In this document: positions 37,699 through 42,042 of the stretch, one piece after another
Layout: every line of letters begins with the position of its first letter
How positions within the stretch are numbered: the first letter of the stretch is position 1
NCBI GenBank assembly: GCA_035541655.1
Contig: DATKMY010000087.1
Span: forward strand, 1 to 42,042
Length of the DNA: 42,042 nt
Reading direction: 5' to 3'
Source of the DNA: CAIWHR01 sp035541655
Lineage (GTDB): Bacteria > Pseudomonadota > Gammaproteobacteria > Burkholderiales > Casimicrobiaceae
The notes under the pieces: generated by a model
What the model was told of the DNA's origin: nothing
Seen by the model: only the letters and a program-made list of their open reading frames with translations
Database searches by the model: none
Made by a program: the position numbers and the translations under genes

Positions 37699-39606
37699 AT
37701 GCCCAACATCAGACTACCCGACGGCGCCGTCAAGAAATTCGACGCGCCGGTATCCGTCGCCGAGGTCGCCGCCGCGATTGGCCCCGGACTCGCCAAAGCC
37801 GCGCTTGCCGGCAAGGTCGACGGCAAAGTCGTCGACATCTCGTATCGCATCGACCGCGATGCCGCGGTCGCGATCCTCACCGACAAGGATCCCGACGGAA
37901 TCGAAGTGCTGCGCCACTCGACGGCGCACCTCCTCGCCTACGCGGTGAAGGAGCTCTTCCCCGATGCACAGGTGACGATCGGACCGGTAATCGAGGACGG
38001 CTTCTACTACGACTTCTCGTATAAGCGCCCGTTCACGCCCGAGGATCTCGAAGCGATCGAGAAGAAGATGGCCGAGCTCGCGAAGAAGGACGAGCCGGTG
38101 ACGCGCAGGTTGATGGCGCGCGACGCCGCGGTCGCCTATTTCAAATCGCTCGGCGAGCACTACAAAGCCGAGATCATCGCGTCGATTCCTGCGAACGAGG
38201 AGATCTCGCTCTACACCGAAGGCCGCTTCACCGATCTCTGCCGCGGGCCCCATGTGCCGTCGACCGGCAAGCTCAAGGTGTTCAAGCTGATGAAAGTCGC
38301 CGGCGCGTACTGGCGCGGCGACTCGCACAACGAGATGCTGCAGCGGATCTACGGCACCGCGTGGGCGAGCAAGGAGGACCTCGCTGCGTATCTCCACCGG
38401 ATCGAGGAGGCGGAGAAGCGCGACCACCGGCGACTCGGCAAGCAGCTCGACCTCTTCCACCTGCAGGACGAGGCGCCTGGGATGGTGTTCTGGCACCCGA
38501 AGGGCTGGACGATCTGGCAGCAGGTCGAACAGTACATGCGGCGCGTCTACCAGGACTGCGGATATCAGGAGGTGAAGTGTCCGCAGATCCTCGACCGCTC
38601 GCTCTGGGAGAAATCGGGTCACTGGCAGAACTTCAAGGAGAACATGTTCACCACGGAGTCGGAGAAGCGCGACTTCGCGATCAAGCCGATGAACTGCCCC
38701 GGTCACGTGCAGATCTTCAACTCGGCGCTCAGGAGCTACCGCGAGCTGCCGCTGCGCTACGGCGAGTTCGGCGCGTGTCACCGCAACGAGCCTTCGGGCG
38801 CCCTGCACGGAATCATGCGCGTGCGCGGCTTCACGCAGGACGACGGCCACATCTTCTGCTCCGAGGACCATATCCAGTCCGAGGTAACCGCGTTCAATCG
38901 GCAGGCGCTCGCCGTCTACAAGGACTTCGGCTTCACCGACGTCGCGATCAAGATCGCGCTACGCCCGGACAAACGTCTCGGCTCCGACGAGACATGGGAT
39001 CGCGCCGAGAACGCGCTGCGAGAAGCGTTGCGCGCCTGCAACGCCGACTGGCAGGAACTTCCCGGCGAGGGCGCGTTCTACGGCCCGAAGGTCGAATATC
39101 ACTTGAAGGACTCGATCGGCCGCTCGTGGCAGTGTGGAACGATGCAGACCGACTTCCAGATGCCGGGGCGTCTAGGCGCCGAGTACGTCGACCAGGACGA
39201 CACTCGCAAGATCCCCGTCATGCTGCATCGGGCGATCGTCGGCTCGCTCGAGCGATTCATCGGGATCCTGATCGAAAACCACGCCGGGGCGATGCCGCTG
39301 TGGCTCGCGCCGATTCAGGCGGTCGTGCTGACGATCACCGACCGCCAGGCAGCTTATGCCCGGGAGGTCGAGGCGCGCCTCCGGGCATCCGGGCTGCGGG
39401 TGATCGCCGATTTGCGCAACGAGAAAATAACCTATAAGATTCGGGAACATAGCCTGCAGAAGCTCCCCTATCAGCTGATCGTCGGCGACAAGGAGATGCA
39501 GGCCGGACAGGTGGCCGTGCGTACCCGCGGCGGCGAGGATCTTGGGGCGACGTCCCTCGATGCCTTGGCTGTGCGCCTCCGAGAGGAGGTTGCGGCGCGT
39601 CACTAG
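37699..39606 (+). CDS. thrS: Threonyl-tRNA synthetase
   Basis: This 635-residue class II synthetase has the TGS domain (about 1-62), the editing domain with HSTAH at 73-77 and CRGPH at 181-185, and the catalytic core with zinc ligands Cys333 (MNCPGH), His384 and His509. The anticodon-binding domain is at the end. It charges tRNA-Thr and clears mis-made Ser-tRNA-Thr. The ATG at 37699 gives MPNIRLPDG with AAGGA 6 bases before it; a longer open frame from 37597 runs through the terminator and is rejected. It heads thrS-infC-rpmI-rplT-pheS. Confidence 0.98.
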   Translation: MPNIRLPDGAVKKFDAPVSVAEVAAAIGPGLAKAALAGKVDGKVVDISYRIDRDAAVAILTDKDPDGIEVLRHSTAHLLAYAVKELFPDAQVTIGPVIEDGFYYDFSYKRPFTPEDLEAIEKKMAELAKKDEPVTRRLMARDAAVAYFKSLGEHYKAEIIASIPANEEISLYTEGRFTDLCRGPHVPSTGKLKVFKLMKVAGAYWRGDSHNEMLQRIYGTAWASKEDLAAYLHRIEEAEKRDHRRLGKQLDLFHLQDEAPGMVFWHPKGWTIWQQVEQYMRRVYQDCGYQEVKCPQILDRSLWEKSGHWQNFKENMFTTESEKRDFAIKPMNCPGHVQIFNSALRSYRELPLRYGEFGACHRNEPSGALHGIMRVRGFTQDDGHIFCSEDHIQSEVTAFNRQALAVYKDFGFTDVAIKIALRPDKRLGSDETWDRAENALREALRACNADWQELPGEGAFYGPKVEYHLKDSIGRSWQCGTMQTDFQMPGRLGAEYVDQDDTRKIPVMLHRAIVGSLERFIGILIENHAGAMPLWLAPIQAVVLTITDRQAAYAREVEARLRASGLRVIADLRNEKITYKIREHSLQKLPYQLIVGDKEMQAGQVAVRTRGGEDLGATSLDALAVRLREEVAARH

Positions 39607-39654
39607 CGTGGCGCGGGAAGCACGGTCTCTCTTTTGTTAACCGTGGAGGTTCGC

Positions 39655-40269
39655 ATCGCCCAGGACAGAGCACAGCGGATAAACGGCGAAATCACCGCTC
39701 CCGAAATCCGCTTGGTAGGTGAAGAAGGTGAGCAACTCGGCATCGTGCCGATCGCGGAAGCATTGGCGAAAGCCGAGGCCGCGGAACTCGATCTCGTCGA
39801 GATTGCGCCCACGGCCAAGCCCCCGGTTTGCCGGATCATGGATTTCGGCAAGTTCAAGTACCGCGAGGCGAAGAAGCAGCACGAGGCGAGGCTCAAGCTG
39901 AAGCAGATCCAGGTCAAGGAAGTCAAGTTCCGGCCTGGAACCGACGAAGGCGATTACCAGATCAAGCTCAGGAATCTGATCCGCTTCCTGGGTGAAGGTG
40001 ACAAGGCGAAGATCACGCTTCGCTTTCGTGGCCGCGAGATGGCGCACCAGGAATTTGGCATCCGCCTGCTGGAGCGGATCCGCAACGATCTCGAGCCGCA
40101 CAGCGTGGTCGAGTCGTGGCCGAGGCTCGAGGGACGGCAGATGGTGATGCTGCTCGCTCCGAAGAAAGTGGCACCGAAGGCGCCAGCGAAGGTACAGGCA
40201 CCATCGACCAAGCCCGACCCCGGTAAGAAAGTCTCTCCACCGGAGAGCACCGCGGTGGGCGGCAAATAA
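39655..40269 (+). CDS. infC: Translation initiation factor IF-3, with ATC start codon
   Basis: This 204-residue protein prevents premature joining of ribosomal subunits and checks the start codon. The N-domain (RINGEITAPEIRLVG...LGIVPIAEAL), linker (FKYREAKKQ) and C-domain (VKEVKFRPGTDEGDYQIKLRN) are complete; the tail after residue 175 is extended and Pro/Lys-rich. The start is read as ATC at 39655, with GGAGG 5 bases upstream, giving the usual N-terminus; the only canonical alternatives (GTG 39643, TTG 39634) overlap the ribosome site. Rare AUU/AUC starts are the known basis of infC autoregulation. It is 48 bases after thrS. Confidence 0.95.
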   Translation: MAQDRAQRINGEITAPEIRLVGEEGEQLGIVPIAEALAKAEAAELDLVEIAPTAKPPVCRIMDFGKFKYREAKKQHEARLKLKQIQVKEVKFRPGTDEGDYQIKLRNLIRFLGEGDKAKITLRFRGREMAHQEFGIRLLERIRNDLEPHSVVESWPRLEGRQMVMLLAPKKVAPKAPAKVQAPSTKPDPGKKVSPPESTAVGGK

Positions 40270-40280
40270 GGGACGAAGTC

Positions 40281-40478
40281 ATGCCCAAGATGAAGACGAA
40301 GAGCAGCGCGAAGAAGCGCTTCCGCGTCCGCGGCAGCGGCAGCGTAAAGCGCGCGATGGCGTTCAAGCGCCACATCCTCACCAAGAGGACGACCAAGAAC
40401 AAGCGGCAACTGCGCGGCACGACCGGCATCCACAGCACGAACGCGGATTCGGTCAAGGCCATGCTGCCGTACGCGTAG
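40281..40478 (+). CDS. rpmI: 50S ribosomal protein L35
   Basis: This 65-residue basic protein (MPKMKTKSSAKKRFRVRGSGSVKRAMAF...) has the full L35 pattern and length. It is located 11 bases after infC and 12 bases before rplT, the invariant infC-rpmI-rplT order. In E. coli L20 represses this group at the translational level; whether the same holds here was not tested. Confidence 0.98.
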   Translation: MPKMKTKSSAKKRFRVRGSGSVKRAMAFKRHILTKRTTKNKRQLRGTTGIHSTNADSVKAMLPYA

Positions 40479-40490
40479 GGGAGCCCGGCC

Positions 40491-40847
40491 ATGCCAAGAG
40501 TCAAGCGTGGGGTGACCGCGAAGGCGCGGCACAAGAAGGTCCTGACGCAGGCGAAGGGTTACCGCGGACGCCGCAACGCCGTCTATCGCATCGCCAAGGA
40601 GGCGGTGATGAAGGCCGGCCAGTACGCCTACCGCGACCGGCGCGCGAAGAAGCGCGAATTCCGCGCGCTGTGGATCGCGCGGATCAACGCCGCAGTCCGC
40701 GAGCTCGGGATGAGCTACAGCGTGTTCATGAACGGGCTCAAGAAGGCGTCGATCGACATCGACCGGAAAGTCCTCGCCGATCTCGCCGTGCACGACAAAG
40801 CAGCGTTTACGAAGATCGCGGAGCAGGCCAAAGCCTCTCTGGCCTGA
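40491..40847 (+). CDS. rplT: 50S ribosomal protein L20
   Basis: This 118-residue protein has the typical Arg/Lys-rich N-terminal half (MPRVKRGVTAKARHKKVLTQAKGYRGRR) and the RINAAVRELGMSYSVFMNGLKKA region. It is an early 23S rRNA-binding assembly protein. A strong terminator follows 19 bases after the stop. Confidence 0.98.
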   Translation: MPRVKRGVTAKARHKKVLTQAKGYRGRRNAVYRIAKEAVMKAGQYAYRDRRAKKREFRALWIARINAAVRELGMSYSVFMNGLKKASIDIDRKVLADLAVHDKAAFTKIAEQAKASLA

Positions 40848-40866
40848 TCGATCCGCGAGCCAAAGA

Positions 40867-40895
40867 GGGAGGCGCGTTCCGCCTCCCTTTTTTTT
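40867..40895 (+). terminator. Rho-independent terminator between rplT and pheS
   Basis: A perfect 8-bp GC-rich stem (40867-40874 with 40880-40887, loop CGTTC) is followed by eight Ts. It would separate the infC-rpmI-rplT transcript from pheS, or act as an attenuator as in enteric bacteria, though no Phe-rich leader peptide is seen in the 97-base gap. Confidence 0.92.
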
Positions 40896-40944
40896 GTAGC
40901 GCCCGCCGAAAATGCCAAATTAAAGCCCCGCACCCTCGAACCCG

Positions 40945-41928
40945 ATGAACGACCTCGATCGCCTCCTCGACCGGGCGCTGGCCGAATTCGCGGCCTGTAG
41001 CGACGCCGCCGCGCTCGAGAACAGCAAAGCCCGCTATCTCGGCAAGGCCGGCGCGCTCACCGATTTGCTCAAGGCGCTGGGCAAGCTCCCCGCCGCCGAG
41101 CGGCCAGGCGCGGGGGCACGAATCAACGAAGCGAAGGCGAAGCTCGAAGCCGCGCTCGCCGCGCGGCGCGACGCGCTCGCCCGAGCGCGCGAGAAGGCGC
41201 AGCTTGCAAAGGATGCGCTCGATGTTTCGCTTCCCGGCCGCGGGCTCGGCGCCGGCGGCCTGCATCCGATCACGCGCACGCTGGAGCGCATCGAGGCGCT
41301 GTTCCGCTCGATCGGCTTCTCGGTCGCCGACGGTCCCGAGATCGAGGACGACTTCCACAACTTCACCGCCCTCAACACGCCCGAGGATCACCCGGCGCGA
41401 TCGATGCACGACACGTTCTACGTCGAAGGCGGGCACGTGCTGCGCACGCACACCTCGCCGATCCAGGTCCGCTACATGGAAAAGCACGCGCCGCCGATAA
41501 AGATCATCGCGCCGGGGCGCGTCTATCGCGTCGACAGCGACGCGACGCATTCGCCGATGTTTCATCAGGTCGAGGGACTGTGGATCGCCGACGACGTCTC
41601 GTTCGCGGATTTGAAGGGCGTCTTCACGGAGTTCCTGCGCAACTTCTTCGAGCGCGACGATCTGAAGGTCCGCTTCCGGCCGTCGTTCTTCCCCTTCACC
41701 GAGCCCTCGGCCGAGATCGACATGAGCTTCGGCGCCGGCTGGCTCGAAATCGCCGGCTCGGGGCAGGTGCATCCGAACGTGCTTCGAGCCGTCAACATCG
41801 ACCCGGAGCGCTACCAGGGCTTCGCGTTCGGGATGGGCCCCGACCGCCTCGCGATGCTGCGTTACGGCATCACCGACATCCGCGAGTTCTACCTAAACGA
41901 CCTGCGGTTCCTGCGGCAGTTCGAATGA
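40945..41928 (+). CDS. pheS: Phenylalanyl-tRNA synthetase alpha subunit
   Basis: This 327-residue class II synthetase subunit has the N-terminal coiled coil (about 1-90), the HPITRTLERIEALFRSIGF motif 1 region, motif 2 (FRPSFFPFTEPSAEIDM) and motif 3 near GMGPDRLAMLRYGI. With the beta subunit it charges tRNA-Phe. The ATG at 40945 has no clear ribosome site. pheT normally follows at once; here the 114 bases left in the window are not the start of pheT, so either it begins beyond the window or the pair is separated. Confidence 0.97.
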   Translation: MNDLDRLLDRALAEFAACSDAAALENSKARYLGKAGALTDLLKALGKLPAAERPGAGARINEAKAKLEAALAARRDALARAREKAQLAKDALDVSLPGRGLGAGGLHPITRTLERIEALFRSIGFSVADGPEIEDDFHNFTALNTPEDHPARSMHDTFYVEGGHVLRTHTSPIQVRYMEKHAPPIKIIAPGRVYRVDSDATHSPMFHQVEGLWIADDVSFADLKGVFTEFLRNFFERDDLKVRFRPSFFPFTEPSAEIDMSFGAGWLEIAGSGQVHPNVLRAVNIDPERYQGFAFGMGPDRLAMLRYGITDIREFYLNDLRFLRQFE

Positions 41929-42042
41929 GATGAAGAATGAAGAGCCGCCACGCTCACTCCGTTCGCTGCACCCCGAGGGGGCAGTCAGTGCGCTTCGAGC
42001 TGCCGTGCGGGCACGGGTCGACGAGTCCCCCGGGATAGCGTC
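41929..42042. other. Sequence after pheS, possible dispersed intergenic repeat
   Basis: The last 114 bases contain no recognisable gene start such as pheT. A segment from about 41943 (GCCGCCACGCTCACTCCG..., then a CCCCGAGGGG hairpin) resembles GC-rich intergenic repeats common in Burkholderiales genomes; that resemblance is from memory. A frame from 41931 is open to the window end but has no known features. Confidence 0.35.

Noticed and set aside
39411..39438. TATAAG with a TTTGCG upstream inside thrS, as an infC promoter
   Set aside because: The AT-rich bases encode the conserved EKITYKIREH stretch of ThrRS, so they are constrained by protein; spacing and -35 are poor.

Overview
The window is dense, high-GC (about two thirds G+C by eye) bacterial chromosome. 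Almost all of it is single-copy housekeeping genes. Three things point to a betaproteobacterium, probably Burkholderiales-like: the protein sequences, the block tig-clpP-clpX-lon-hupB-tRNA-ppiD, the block thrS-infC-rpmI-rplT-pheS, and DUF4124/RatA-type genes near guaB/guaA. The genus cannot be fixed from the sequence alone. No transposase, integrase, phage gene or CRISPR array is visible.

Layout from left to right. 1-1429: the 3' part of ygfZ and an NRDE/TANGO2-family gene. 1482-3303 (minus): a tightly overlapped unit of a DUF2087-like gene, tadA and an S66 LD-carboxypeptidase. 3467-5650 (minus): katG, with a good OxyR-type site upstream. 6025-9247 (minus): guaB and guaA, with a short degenerate copy of the guaA 3' end lying 86 bases beyond the gene. 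9439-11860: a DUF4124 envelope protein converging on ppiD. 11925-12103: tRNA-Val(TAC) and tRNA-Asp(GTC). 12166-18707 (minus): the proteostasis block tig, clpP, clpX, lon, hupB, with tRNA-Leu(TAG) upstream of tig. 18948-22000: hpnC, hpnD, hpnE, making squalene from farnesyl diphosphate for hopanoids. 22006-24065: smpB, ratA, rnfH and an NlpC/P60 hydrolase. 24133-28884 (minus): mltG, tmk, holB, pilZ, tatD and an ankyrin-repeat gene. 28957-34263: gspG to gspN, the pseudopilin and inner-membrane half of a type II secretion system, ending in a DUF1624 membrane protein. 35123-35199: tRNA-Val(GAC). 37699-41928: thrS, infC, rpmI, rplT, pheS.

The one clearly accessory stretch is about 2.4 kb between tRNA-Val(GAC) and thrS. 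It carries two minus-strand genes: a thermolysin-like (gluzincin) metallopeptidase with no signal peptide or propeptide, and a small, very basic protein with its own TATAAT box. The segment is bracketed by two imperfect direct repeats of about 90 bases, each containing the same rho-independent terminator. This looks like an inserted or duplicated module and is the best candidate here for something undescribed.

Functionally, the window combines purine synthesis (guaB, guaA), translation (thrS, infC, L35, L20, pheS, four tRNAs, tadA, smpB), protein quality control (tig, clpXP, lon, ppiD, smpB), DNA replication (holB, tmk), cell-wall remodelling (ldcA-like, mltG, NlpC/P60), hopanoid precursors, peroxide defence (katG) and protein export (gspG-N).
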